A stretch of 64,000 nt of DNA from Streptomyces sp. NBC_00659 (GCF_036226925.1 NZ_CP109031.1:6944001-7008000), one strand, 5' to 3'. Positions 26,265 to 34,840 are shown, counted from the stretch's first letter. Notes: generated by a model from the letters alone, not told the origin. Numbers and translations: made by a program.

Positions 26265-27117
26265 CGTTCTCAGTGCTCCGGCCGTCGAAACGGCCAGGAC
26301 TCCGGGCCGTGCGCACACCCGTGCCCGTGCCGCCCGCAGACGCAGGATCGTGGTGGGCACCGCCCGGGTGCTGCTCCTAGTCGCCGTACTCGGACTGTGG
26401 GAGGTCCTCTCGCGGGCCGAGGTCATCGACCCGTTCAACTTCTCGATGCCCTCGAAGATCTGGGAACAGATCCAGACCTGGGTGATGCACGGGACCGCGC
26501 TCGGTTCTCTCGGCGAGCAGATCTGGTACACGCTTCACGAGGCGCTGCTCGGCTGGGTCATCGGTGTGGTCGCCGGTGTGCTCTTCGGTATCGCCCTGGG
26601 GCGTATCACCTTGCTGGCAGACATCCTTGGTCCATACATCAAAGTGCTCAACTCCATACCGAGGATCGTCCTCGCGCCCATCTTCGTGATCTGGTTCGGG
26701 CTCGGACCCGCCTCCAAGGTCGCCTCGGCCGTGGTGCTCGTCTTCTTCCCGGTGTTCTTCAACGCCTTCCAGGGCGCCAGGGAGGTCGACCGGAACCTGG
26801 TGGCCAACGCCCGGATCCTGGGAGCGAGCGACCGCAGGGTGACGCTGCAGGTCGTCATACCGTCCGCCACCTCGTGGATCTTCACCAGCCTCCATGTCAG
26901 CTTCGGCTTCGCGCTCATCGGCGCGATCGTCGGCGAGTACATCGGCGCCACCAAGGGCATCGGCCTGCTCGTCGCCCAGTCGCAGGGCACCTTCAACGCG
27001 GCGGGGGTGTACGCGGCGATGGTCATCCTCGCCGTCGTCGCCCTGCTCGCCGAAGGACTGCTGACGTTCGGTGAACGCCGCATCTTCCGCTGGAAGCCGT
27101 CGGAATCCGACCGCTGA
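26254..27117 (+). CDS. ABC importer permease (SsuC-like)
   Basis: The predicted protein has 287 aa from ATG 26254, with AAAGGGG upstream. After a basic N-terminus there are six hydrophobic segments. The inner-membrane-coupling EAA loop is visible around NARILGASDRRVTLQVVIPSATSWIF. The sequence IGEYIGATKGIGLLVAQSQG-like region near the end is typical of the SsuC/TauC group. It overlaps the ATPase gene by 11 bases. It forms the membrane channel for the substrate-binding lipoprotein encoded next. Confidence 0.92.
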   Translation: MSPDVLSAPAVETARTPGRAHTRARAARRRRIVVGTARVLLLVAVLGLWEVLSRAEVIDPFNFSMPSKIWEQIQTWVMHGTALGSLGEQIWYTLHEALLGWVIGVVAGVLFGIALGRITLLADILGPYIKVLNSIPRIVLAPIFVIWFGLGPASKVASAVVLVFFPVFFNAFQGAREVDRNLVANARILGASDRRVTLQVVIPSATSWIFTSLHVSFGFALIGAIVGEYIGATKGIGLLVAQSQGTFNAAGVYAAMVILAVVALLAEGLLTFGERRIFRWKPSESDR

Positions 27118-27171
27118 CTTCACCCCGGCAAGCGCGTACGACCTCTTCCTCGCACACGTACGAGTCCGCCC

Positions 27172-27223
27172 GTACGCACGATCCCGCCTCACCGGTACGC
27201 ACCATCCCGCCGTACGCACGGCC
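27172..27223. repeat. GTACGCAC tandem repeats ahead of the binding-protein gene
   Basis: GTACGCACGATCCCGCC (27172-27188) and GTACGCACCATCCCGCC (27195-27211) differ at one base. A third partial copy, GTACGCACGGCC, follows at 27212-27223. Two more CGTACGA motifs lie just upstream (27136-27162). They occupy the gap between permease and binding-protein genes. Confidence 0.75.
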
Positions 27224-27253
27224 TCCCCTCCACTCACAAGGACGTGAACCACC

Positions 27254-28315
27254 ATGCGCAAGACCGCCAGATACTCCGCGCTGGCAGCTGCCGGTCTCCT
27301 CGCTCTCTCCTCGCTCACCGCCTGTGCCAATGACGCGGCGAGCACGACGGCCGACTCCGGCAGCGGCGGGGGTGGCGGCAAGGGGGAGCACGTCAAGATC
27401 ATGGTCGGTGGGCTGGACAAGGTCATCTACCTGCCGGCGATGCTCACTCAGAGGCTCGGCTACTTCGAGGACGCCGGTCTGAACGTCGAGCTCCTCAGCG
27501 AGCCGGCCGGTGTCCAGGCCGAGACCGCCCTCGTGTCGGGACAGGTGCAGGGAGCTGTCGGCTTCTACGACCACACGCTCGACCTGCAGACCAAGGGCAA
27601 GGCGGTGGAGTCCGTCGTGCAGTTCTCACACGCTCCCGGTGAGGTCGAGATCGTCTCCGCCAAGCGCGCGGGCGACATCACTTCACCCAAGGACTTCAAG
27701 GGCAGGAAGCTCGGCGTCACCGGACTCGGCTCCTCGACCGACTTCCTCACGAAGTACCTCGCGGTCAAGAACGGTGTGCGGGTCAGCGAGTTCACGCCGG
27801 TCGCCGTCGGTGCCGGCCCGACGTTCGTCTCCGCTCTCCAGAAGGGCGCCATCGACGGCGGCATGACGACAGATCCCACCGTCGCCACGGTCATGGAGAA
27901 GAAGCTCGGCAAGGTACTCATCGACATGCGCACGCCCGAGGGCTCCCAGAAGGCACTCGGAGGGCCGTACCCCTCGTCAAGTCTGTACATGCAGACGGAC
28001 TGGGTCAACGGTCACAAGGAGACGGTCCAGAAGCTCGCGAACGCCTTCGTGAAGACCCTCCGGTGGATGGCTGCGCACAGCGCCTCCGAGATCGCCGCCA
28101 AGATGCCCGCCGACTACTCGCAGGGCAGCCAGACGCTGTACGCCGGGGCGATCGAGAGCACGCTGCCGATGTTCACCGAGGACGGGGTGATGCCCGAGAA
28201 CGGTCCCGAGACCGTCGAGAAGGTCCTCAAGGCGTTCAACCCGAACATCAGGAACGCCGATGTGGACCTGAGCAAGACGTACACCACGGAGTTCGTGAAG
28301 AAGGCGGCCGGCTGA
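27254..28315 (+). CDS. ABC importer substrate-binding lipoprotein (NMT1/SsuA type)
   Basis: The predicted protein has 353 aa from ATG 27254, with AAGGACG upstream. The signal peptide ends in the lipobox LTAC, so C24 is the lipidation site. A glycine/serine linker follows, then the NMT1/THI5-like periplasmic-binding fold: MVGGLDKVIYLPAMLTQRLGYFEDAGLNVEL, FYDHTLDLQTKGK, and SPKDFKGRKLGVTGLGSSTDFLTKYLA. Substrates in this family include sulfonates, nitrate, thiamine precursors and aromatic acids. The CitB/CitA-type regulators around it hint at an organic acid, but that is inference. Confidence 0.9.
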   Translation: MRKTARYSALAAAGLLALSSLTACANDAASTTADSGSGGGGGKGEHVKIMVGGLDKVIYLPAMLTQRLGYFEDAGLNVELLSEPAGVQAETALVSGQVQGAVGFYDHTLDLQTKGKAVESVVQFSHAPGEVEIVSAKRAGDITSPKDFKGRKLGVTGLGSSTDFLTKYLAVKNGVRVSEFTPVAVGAGPTFVSALQKGAIDGGMTTDPTVATVMEKKLGKVLIDMRTPEGSQKALGGPYPSSSLYMQTDWVNGHKETVQKLANAFVKTLRWMAAHSASEIAAKMPADYSQGSQTLYAGAIESTLPMFTEDGVMPENGPETVEKVLKAFNPNIRNADVDLSKTYTTEFVKKAAG

Positions 28316-28427
28316 CCGCCCGCCGCCGATAACACGCGGAGCCGCCCCGCCGCCCGTACGACCGTGCTCCCCCGCCGGTCGTCCGGGCGACGGGGCGGCC
28401 GTTCCCCCGCTTCGTCGGGGGTGTCCC

Positions 28428-29108
28428 TCAGGTGTGGGCGACCCAGGCGTAGCGGTGCTCCGGGCGGCCCGCGTCGCCGTATCGGAGGGTCAGACGAGCC
28501 TTCCCCGTACGCTCCAGGAGCTTCAGATAACGCTGGGCGGTCTGCCGGCTCAGTCCGGTCGCCTCCGCGACCTCCTGGGCCGACAGCGAGCCCTCCGCGT
28601 TCAACAGGGCGCGCCGTACGAGTTCGGCCGTCGGCGGGGAGTGGCCCTTGGGCAGGTCGGGCACGACGCCTGACGAGAGGGCCCCGAAGATCAGGTCCAC
28701 ATCGGACTGCTCGGCCGTGCCGCCGCGGTCGAGCGTGCGTCGCAGATCCGCGTAAGTCTCCAGTTTGGCGCGCAGCCCGGCGAACGAGAACGGCTTGACC
28801 AGGTACTGGAGCACGCCCTGTCGCAACGCCGCACGGACGGTCGCGAGGTCACGTGCGGCGGTCACCATGATCACATCGATCTGATGCCCGCGTCGGCGCA
28901 TCTCCTGGACGACCGCGAGACCTGTCTCGTCCGGCAGGTGATGGTCCATGAGGACGAGGTCCGGGTGCGGAACTTCCTCCATGCGGCGCAGCGCCTCGGC
29001 CGCGCTGTGCGCCTGCCCCACGACACGGAAGCCCGGCACCCTCTCGACGTAGGCGGCGTTGACGCGGGCGACCCGCGTGTCGTCGTCCACGACCAGGACG
29101 TGGATCAT
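28428..29108 (-). CDS. CitB/DcuR-type response regulator
   Basis: The predicted protein has 226 aa from ATG 29108, with GGGGAG upstream (a GTG one codon earlier is possible). The receiver domain carries the aspartate in DLVLMDHHLPDETGLA and the lysine in YLVKPF. The winged helix reads SLSAQEVAEATGLSRQTAQRYLKLLERTGKARL. The kinase gene's TGA overlaps the start, so this is the cognate partner. It is paralogous to the regulator at 24594-25286. The two bracket the ABC importer genes. Confidence 0.92.
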   Translation of the reverse strand: MIHVLVVDDDTRVARVNAAYVERVPGFRVVGQAHSAAEALRRMEEVPHPDLVLMDHHLPDETGLAVVQEMRRRGHQIDVIMVTAARDLATVRAALRQGVLQYLVKPFSFAGLRAKLETYADLRRTLDRGGTAEQSDVDLIFGALSSGVVPDLPKGHSPPTAELVRRALLNAEGSLSAQEVAEATGLSRQTAQRYLKLLERTGKARLTLRYGDAGRPEHRYAWVAHT

Positions 29109-30829
29109 CACGACTCCCCGTAGGGGTACCCGGTGCTCCGGTCGGTCCCTGTGTTCTCGGCACTCCAGGTGGTCCCGGTGGTCCCGGTGTTTTCGGTGGC
29201 GTCCTTCTGCGCGAGCGACGGGTCGGTCAGCGCCTCCGGCAGGACGACGACGAACTCCGCGCCGCCGCCGTCCGCGTCGGCCACCTTCGCGCTGCCGCCC
29301 TGCCGCTCGGCGAGGCGCCGCACCAGCGAGAGGCCGATTCCACGCTTGCCGTGTGCGGGCGGCTGCTTGGTGCTCCAGCCGTCCGTGAAGATCAACTCCC
29401 GCCGCTCCTCAGGGATGCCGGGCCCGGTGTCCCGTATCCGCAGCACGGCGGTCCGCCCCTCGGCGCGCAATTCGACCTCCACGCGCGCGTGCGGTGTGCC
29501 CGCGACGGCGTCGAGCGCGTTGTCGACCAGGTTGCCGACGACGGTGACGAGCCCACGCGGGTCGACCAGCCGGTCCGGCAGCAGCGTCCGGTCCGAGACC
29601 CACAGTGCCACTCCACGCTCGGTCGCCACGGTCGCCTTGCCGACCAGAAGGGCGGCGAGCAGCGGATCGTGGATCTTCTCGGTGACCTGTTCCGAGGTGA
29701 CCCTGTGGTCGCCGACCACCTCCCCGATGAACTCCACGGCGTCGTCGTACATCTCCAGTTCGAGCAGCCCCAGGAGCGTGTGCATACGGTTGGCGTGCTC
29801 ATGGTCCTGTGCGCGCAAAGCGTCGATCAGGCCGTGCGTGGAGTCGAGCTCACGGCCGAGCTGCTCCAGTTCGGTCCGGTCGCGCAAGGTGGCGACAGCT
29901 CCGCCGTCCTCGGTGGGCATCCTGTTCGCGACCAGGACGCGCTGGCCGCGGACGGTGAGCAGGTCCGTGCCGGTGACGCGTCCCGCCAGCACATCCGTCG
30001 TACGGCCCGGGCCGAGCGCGTCGTCGAGCGGCCGCCCGATGGCCTCGGCGCCGACCCCGAGGAGCCGCTGCGCCTCGTCGTTCAGAAGACGTACGCGACC
30101 GCCGCGGTCCAGGGCGACCACGCCCTCCCGGATGCCGTGCAGCATCGCCTCGCGTTCGGCCAGCAGCGCCGCGATATCGGAGAAGGCCAGGTCACGGGTC
30201 TGTCGCTGGACCCTGCGGGAGATCAGATACGCGGCCAGCGCGCCGACGGCCATGGCTCCGCCCGCGTACGCGAACAGTCCCGGGATCGCGTCGATCAGCC
30301 GGGCCCGCACACTGTCGTACTTGATACCCACCGACACCGCGCCGACGATCCGGTCGCCGGCGTCGCGCAGCGGCACCTTGCCCCGTGCGGACCGCCCCAG
30401 GGTTCCGGTGTCGATCTCCATGACATCCCTGCCGGCCAGGGCCTGCTTCGGGCTCGTCGAGACCGGTTTGCCGATCTGGGCGGGGGATCTGTGCGACCAG
30501 CGGATGCCTCGCAAGTCCATCACGACGACGTACTCGGCACCGCTCGCCTTCCGTATCCGCTCGGCCTCGGCCTGTACGGGGCCGGTCCTGGAGGGGGCCG
30601 TCCGCTGGAGGTCCACGGCGATCTGCGGCTGGGCGGCCGTGGTCTGCGCGATCGCGAGAGCGCGCCGCATGGCCTCGTCGTCCAGCTGTGCGCTCAGCGG
30701 GGCCAGGAACAGCCCGGTGGCGAGTACCGCGACTCCCACCGCGATCGCGATCTGCATCAGCAGCACTTGGGCGAACACCCGCCGCGGCAGACCGAGGCGC
30801 AGTCGTCGTGCGAGGGGAGTGGGGCTCAT
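29108..30829 (-). CDS. CitA/DcuS-type sensor histidine kinase
   Basis: The predicted protein has 573 aa from ATG 30829. The first membrane helix is about residues 17-44. A ~135-residue extracytoplasmic PDC/dCache-type domain follows (SGAEYVVVMDLRGIRWSH, then [24 protein letters not shown]). The second membrane helix is about 183-204. A PAS domain (AMLHGIREGVVALDRGGRVRLLNDEA) leads to the dimerisation motif with H343 in RAQDHEHANRMHTLLGLLEL. The ATPase core has GNLVDNALDA, DTGPGIP and GKRGIGLSLVRRL. Members sense citrate, C4-dicarboxylates or similar acids. The last ~45 residues are a serine/threonine/glycine tail. Confidence 0.93.
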   Translation of the reverse strand: MSPTPLARRLRLGLPRRVFAQVLLMQIAIAVGVAVLATGLFLAPLSAQLDDEAMRRALAIAQTTAAQPQIAVDLQRTAPSRTGPVQAEAERIRKASGAEYVVVMDLRGIRWSHRSPAQIGKPVSTSPKQALAGRDVMEIDTGTLGRSARGKVPLRDAGDRIVGAVSVGIKYDSVRARLIDAIPGLFAYAGGAMAVGALAAYLISRRVQRQTRDLAFSDIAALLAEREAMLHGIREGVVALDRGGRVRLLNDEAQRLLGVGAEAIGRPLDDALGPGRTTDVLAGRVTGTDLLTVRGQRVLVANRMPTEDGGAVATLRDRTELEQLGRELDSTHGLIDALRAQDHEHANRMHTLLGLLELEMYDDAVEFIGEVVGDHRVTSEQVTEKIHDPLLAALLVGKATVATERGVALWVSDRTLLPDRLVDPRGLVTVVGNLVDNALDAVAGTPHARVEVELRAEGRTAVLRIRDTGPGIPEERRELIFTDGWSTKQPPAHGKRGIGLSLVRRLAERQGGSAKVADADGGGAEFVVVLPEALTDPSLAQKDATENTGTTGTTWSAENTGTDRSTGYPYGES

Positions 30830-31000
30830 GGCCACGACGGTACGGGGGAGTGCGCGTCCCTCCGAGGGGAGTGTGGTGTGGATCTCTTGATCAATGGATG
30901 ATGCGGCTGTCGGTTCAGCACAGCGCCGCGGGTCGGATGGTGGGGGCCTGACACGACCTCTGGCCGGTTCGTGCGTCGCACCCCGGCCCCGTGGAACTAT

Positions 31001-31025
31001 GGTCTGTGTGATGTCGTGATCAATC
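31001..31025 (+). repeat. Solo IS5-type terminal inverted repeat
   Basis: GGTCTGTGTGATGTCGTGAT plus CAATC matches, with few differences, the terminal repeat of the IS5-type element at 31799-37316, especially its transposase-start end. No transposase follows it. The surrounding stretch 30831-31277 holds no gene that I can support. Confidence 0.65.
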
Positions 31026-31277
31026 GGCTGCTGGGCGGAGAGCTGGGGAGTCTCCTTCGAGAAACTCAACAGGGAAGCAATTGCAGAGGATCGCCCGTCA
31101 GCGGCTGGTTCGCCGGTTCCTGCTCACTGTGGCCGGCCTTCCACGATCCGCCGCATCGACCCCGATGTTGGAACGGATCACCGCGCAGCCCACGGAACCG
31201 GACCAACGCGCAGCACAGTCTGAGTCGGAGCCCCCTGGGCCGAGCCGTCCTTGGAGGCATACTCCGGGCTTTCCACG

Positions 31278-31799
31278 ATGACGGACAGAGCCCATGATGG
31301 CGGCATGGCTGCCAGCGAAGACCTGCTCTGGGACGCGGACGACAAGAGCATGCAGATGGTTCCGCGGCTCCGGCGCATCGGGGTGACGGTCGGCTGCCTC
31401 GGCTTCCTCGGGGCGCTGTGGGCAGACTCGGACGCCACATGGGTCCTCTACGCAGGTGCTCTCTACCTACTGGGGGAGATCGCGTACTGGGCGTGGGATT
31501 GGCGGCGTCTGGTCGAGGCGCACATCGTCCCGGGCGAAGCCGACGGCCCTGCCAGACTCCGTCTCCGCCGCGTCGGCGGACAGATCACCGAACACGACCC
31601 CCACCACGTAGCCCGCGTCCTCCTCATCCACGACAACGTCCACGACCTGGCAAGACTCCGCCTGGGCCTGCACGGTCGGCAGCTCCTCTTCGGACGCCCG
31701 GGCCGTCCCCCGGCCCTCACCACATGGCGCCAAATCTGCCCGAAAGCCCAGGTCAGCGACAGAGCCGCCCAATGGGGCATGCCAGGAATCCCCGACTAG
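31278..31799 (+). CDS. Small membrane protein, unknown function
   Basis: The predicted protein has 173 aa from ATG 31278; ATG 31305 is an equally possible start, since neither has a good ribosome site. Two hydrophobic segments (about residues 36-50 and 56-72, GVTVGCLGFLGALW and WVLYAGALYLLGEIAYWAW) suggest a membrane hairpin. A basic, histidine-containing soluble tail follows. I recognise no family. The stop TAG (31797-31799) shares its last base with the outer IS5 element, so the original C-terminus may have been cut off by that insertion. It lies between a solo IS end and the element, which suggests accessory DNA. Confidence 0.5.
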   Translation: MTDRAHDGGMAASEDLLWDADDKSMQMVPRLRRIGVTVGCLGFLGALWADSDATWVLYAGALYLLGEIAYWAWDWRRLVEAHIVPGEADGPARLRLRRVGGQITEHDPHHVARVLLIHDNVHDLARLRLGLHGRQLLFGRPGRPPALTTWRQICPKAQVSDRAAQWGMPGIPD

Positions 31800-31818
31800 G
31801 GCCTGCGTGATGTCGTGA

Positions 31819-31902
31819 TCAGGCGGTTGCCTGCAGCAGGTCATTGATCCAGATCATCGAGGCGCGGAGGTGGAGGCCGGCGAGGTAGCTCTCGGGCATC
31901 TT
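31819..31902 (-). pseudogene. C-terminal fragment of IS5-type transposase
   Basis: Reading the minus strand from 31902 gives KMPESYLAGLHLRASMIWI, then NDLLQATA and a TGA at 31819-31821. This is the well-known C-terminus of this IS5-type transposase group. It continues the frame of the fragment at 33240-33312, which ends in GIATRYD, giving the expected RYDK-PESYL when the IS110 element is removed. Confidence 0.9.
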
Positions 31903-31918
31903 GATGCCCCTATGGATG

Positions 31919-33017
31919 TCAAGCTGCGAGGGCCTGGTCGCGGGGCCGAGCGTGGGCTCGGATGATGGTCGTGTAGAGCTCTCGGGCGACGTAGCGTTTC
32001 AGGCATCGGATGGCTTCGCGTCGGGTTTTGCCTTCGGCGACGCGTCGCTCGACGTAGCTGCGGCTGCGTGTCTCCCAGCGGAGTCGAGCAAGGACGATCG
32101 TGTAGAGAGCCGAGTTGGCCTGACGGTCACCGCCTCGGTTGAGCCTTCTGCGCTGTGTCTTGCCGGAGGAGGCTTCGACCGGGCTCACCCCGCAGAGCGA
32201 GGCGAACGAAGCCTCGCTGTGGAGTCGTTCGGGATTGTCGCCTGTGGCGATGAGCAGTGCTGCGGCGGTATCCGGGCCTACGCCGTAGCAGTCAAGCAGC
32301 GGCGGGACGTGCTGCCTGATCATGTCGGTGATCTGCTGCTTGAGAGCGGTGATCTCATCGTCGAGTTCCTCGACTCGACGGGCGAGCAACCGCAGGGTGA
32401 AGACCGCGGCCGCCGTGGCCGTGCCGGCCATAGACCTGTGCAGTGACTTGCAGGCTCGGACCAGTTTGGGAATGGTCAGCCCGTCAAGGGGTTCTCGCAG
32501 TTCTGGACTGGCCGTCACGAGTACGGCTCTGAGCTGGTTGACGGCCTGTGTGCGGGCTTTGACCGCGGAGTCCTTGGCCATCTTGAACAGCCGGAGAGCT
32601 TCAACGGGACCGTCGGCGAGCTTGGCTGTCGCAGTGGCTCGGCCGGACAGCACAGCGTGGGCTGCAGCTTCGGCATCGATGGTGTCGGTCTTGCCGCGAC
32701 GGCGGCGTGTCGCCTTGTCCGGCTGGTTCACCGTCGATGACGGTCAGCTCGTTGGTGCGCAGAAATCGGCTCAGCGCGGCTCCGTAGGAACCGGTGCACT
32801 CGACGCCGGCGCGGCTGACCAGACCTGATGAACGGGCCCAGCCCAGCAGTTGCTGGTAGCCATCGGCCGTGGCAGGAAAGCTCCGGGAGCCGATCAGCTT
32901 GCCCGTTGTCGAGATCACGGCTGCCACATGAGCGTCCTTGTGGGTGTCGACCCCCAGGACGACCTCACGCTGGCAGTCCTGAAAACGGATCGGCTGGGTC
33001 GTGTTGGTACTGGTCAT
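31919..33017 (-). pseudogene. IS110-family transposase, one-base frameshift
   Basis: The frame from ATG 33017 (AGGAGACC upstream) holds the RuvC-like DEDD domain: VVLGVDTHKDAHVAAV, with the catalytic aspartate, and GVECTGSYGAALSRFL. Near 32731-32735 the frame breaks. Directly after LTVID the homologous sequence resumes one frame over as VNQPDKATRRRRGKTDTIDAEAAAH and runs to 31919, including the Transposase_20 domain with CYGVGPDTAAALL and FASLCGVSPVEASSGKTQRRR. One extra base explains the break. Corrected, the protein would be about 365 aa. The copy is probably inactive unless the break is a sequencing error. Confidence 0.88.
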
Positions 33018-33059
33018 CGGTCTCCTGCCATCGAACCGGAGCTGGTGGCTGCTGCCGGG

Positions 33060-33239
33060 CCGGCAGGGTGGTCAGGACTGTGACGGTGCCTGTCGCGAAG
33101 GCCCCTATCGGGACACATCCGCCGGTCTGGCGACAGCGAGTGCCGTCCCGGACAGTGACCGACAGATCAAGACTCAGGACATGACAGTCAGTCGTATCGC
33201 GGGTCAAGCCACCACCGAGACGGCACCGTTATCCTCACA
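33060..33239 (-). ncRNA. Candidate IS110 bridge RNA
   Basis: This is the non-coding end upstream of the IS110-type transposase. On the transposase strand, four short matches occur in the order known for bridge RNAs. (1) CGATACGAC (33199-33191) equals the host sequence abutting the element (33248-33240). (2) TCTTG (33172-33168) is complementary to CAAGA of the joined target (33240 plus 31902-31899). (3) ATAGGGGC (33108-33101) equals bases near the element's other end (31913-31906). (4) TCACAGTC (33083-33076) is complementary to the element start and adjoining bases (33242-33235). TGACC (33206-33202) and GGTCA (33160-33156) can pair around the first two. Exact RNA ends are unknown. Confidence 0.55.
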
Positions 33240-33312
33240 GTCGTATCGAGTCGCGATGCCCCGCCAGGCTTTCAGCTTGCTGATCAGACGCTCGACGGTG
33301 TTCCGCTCCTTA
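33240..33312 (-). pseudogene. Inner fragment of IS5-type transposase
   Basis: The minus strand reads KERNTVERLISKLKAWRGIA then TRYD, the family motif around the catalytic glutamate (NTVER). On one side it meets the IS110 element exactly at 33239/33240, and on the other the IS701-like element at 33312/33313. Confidence 0.9.
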
Positions 33313-34840
33313 GCTTCGCTTTTATCCCTGTGAGTGTCGGATCGCAGGTCTTGCGGCTGTTTTGACTGCGGGGTGGCGGGTGGCTGGGCCTCGTCGGGTG
33401 CCTTGTGGACGGCCTGTGGAGCGTCCGCAGGGTTGTGGCGGCTTGGCCGGTGTTCCCACTGCTGTCTGAACGTGACGAAATCGTCGGCGGACGCGGCCGG
33501 GTGTGAGATGGGTCTGCGGCAAAGGCTGTTCCCAGGGCAGCCGATGGTCGGCCACCAGGGAGCGGGCAAGGCGGAGTTGGGTGTAGGCGGCGATGACCAG
33601 CCAGGTCCATCGGTCGGCCTGCTCCGGAGTGCGGGGCCGGGGCAGAGTCCAGTTCAGGGTCTGGCGGGCGAACCGGAAGGTGTGCTCGATGTCGAACCGG
33701 CGGGTGTAGGCCCGCCAGAGCAGGTCCGGATCGGGGGTCTGGCCAAAGGGGCCTGTCCACCACAGCCACAGAGTCTTCGGGGCCCGGCTCCGGCCGGGCA
33801 GCCGGTCGACGGTGAGCCGGACCAGGGTGCCGGGGACGATGGGGCGAGGGCCTCGGCTGCCGTGTCCGTCGTGCTGCTGGGTCTTGGCGTGCAGGCGGTG
33901 CCACATCTGCACGCTCACCGCGCCGTATTGCTCGTCCGCGCAGGTGTGGACGGCGTCCGGGACCGGCCAGGTGGTGGGGTCGGGACAAGTGAACTTCGCG
34001 CCGTGGCGGCGCGGCCGCCCCGAGCCTGTCGCCCTGATGGGTGGCGGGTCGGCGTAGAACGACCGGTCGGAGCGGACCCGGACCAGGATCTGGGCCGCAG
34101 TTCCGGCGAGTTCGAGAGCCAGGCGGACGGAATCGTAGCCGCCGTCGAATACGAACAGCGGGGTCTTGAGGCCAAGTTCGGGACTCCGTCGCAGCAGACC
34201 GTGGATCTGGAGGGCGGCGACCGTGCTGGGATTCTGCCCCGGCAGCAGCCGCTGGGCATCTACTGGCGCGGTCCACGAGTTCGTCGTCAGCTCCAGGCCA
34301 ACGAGCCAGGAGTAGGCCCAGCCGGCAACGATTGGCTGTCCCGCCGAGTGCTTGGAGGGGTGGTAGTAGTAGCCGCGGTCAGGCGAGCACTCGGCATCGC
34401 TGCGGACCCACACGCTCACGTCCACCGCGAACACAGGGCACGAAGCACCGGGCAGCGAGGCAGCGAGCAGCTCACGCACCTTTTCGGCATCCACGTAGCC
34501 TTCAGCCAGGGCCGCATAGGTACTCCCGTGGCCGCGGCGGTGCAGCCCATCGAGTGACAGGTAGGGCAGCGAGATGACCGGGCCGGCCGCCAGCAGGGCA
34601 TCCGTCAGCTCGAACAACGCGTCACCCCGCCGGGCCAGGCAGTCGTACCAACCCCTGCGGAACCGCGCCAAGTTGGTCCCGCTCTGGCGGCCCACCCCCG
34701 CCCCGAGCACACTGACAGCGACGGCCATCGCACCCTCCCCTGGTCTTCACCTACCTGGAGAGTCCCGCGATGGCCGTTCCACGTCCCGGCTACCGAGCAA
34801 CCAACCATGCACGACCAGAGCACACGGATAAAAGCGAAGC
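33313..34840 (-). mobile_element. IS701-like insertion sequence (1528 bp)
   Basis: The ends are 20-bp inverted repeats, GCTTCGCTTTTATCCCTGTG at 33313-33332 and the complement of the same sequence with one change at 34821-34840. TTA flanks both sides (33310-33312 and 34841-34843) as a target duplication. The single transposase gene fills the element on the minus strand. Confidence 0.88.
33322..34728 (-). CDS. Transposase, IS701-like (NF041680-type)
   Basis: The predicted protein has 468 aa from ATG 34728. It is an intact DDE-type transposase. The opening VLGAGVGRQSGTNLARFRRG and SLDGLHRRGHGSTYAALAEG are family features. Candidate catalytic aspartates lie in FAVDVSVWVR and FVFDGGYDSVRLA, and the glutamate in YTRRFDIEHTFRFARQTLNW. 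The C-terminal ~70 residues are basic and proline/arginine-rich. The stop TAA lies inside the left terminal repeat. The copy looks complete and could be active. Confidence 0.88.
   Translation of the reverse strand: MAVAVSVLGAGVGRQSGTNLARFRRGWYDCLARRGDALFELTDALLAAGPVISLPYLSLDGLHRRGHGSTYAALAEGYVDAEKVRELLAASLPGASCPVFAVDVSVWVRSDAECSPDRGYYYHPSKHSAGQPIVAGWAYSWLVGLELTTNSWTAPVDAQRLLPGQNPSTVAALQIHGLLRRSPELGLKTPLFVFDGGYDSVRLALELAGTAAQILVRVRSDRSFYADPPPIRATGSGRPRRHGAKFTCPDPTTWPVPDAVHTCADEQYGAVSVQMWHRLHAKTQQHDGHGSRGPRPIVPGTLVRLTVDRLPGRSRAPKTLWLWWTGPFGQTPDPDLLWRAYTRRFDIEHTFRFARQTLNWTLPRPRTPEQADRWTWLVIAAYTQLRLARSLVADHRLPWEQPLPQTHLTPGRVRRRFRHVQTAVGTPAKPPQPCGRSTGRPQGTRRGPATRHPAVKTAARPAIRHSQG

Larger units (their letters stand above)
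31903..33239 (-). mobile_element. IS110-family insertion sequence (1337 bp)
   Basis: The element interrupts the outer transposase between codons for D and K of RYDK-PESY, which fixes both ends. Organisation is that of the IS110 group (IS621-like): a 222-bp non-coding end upstream of the transposase start (33018-33239) and only 16 bp after its stop. No target duplication or terminal inverted repeat is visible, as expected for this family. The non-coding end is annotated separately as a candidate bridge RNA. Confidence 0.88.

Noticed and set aside
31919..33017. Two separate IS110 genes
   Set aside because: The two pieces are the N- and C-terminal halves of one transposase, abutting at one frameshift.
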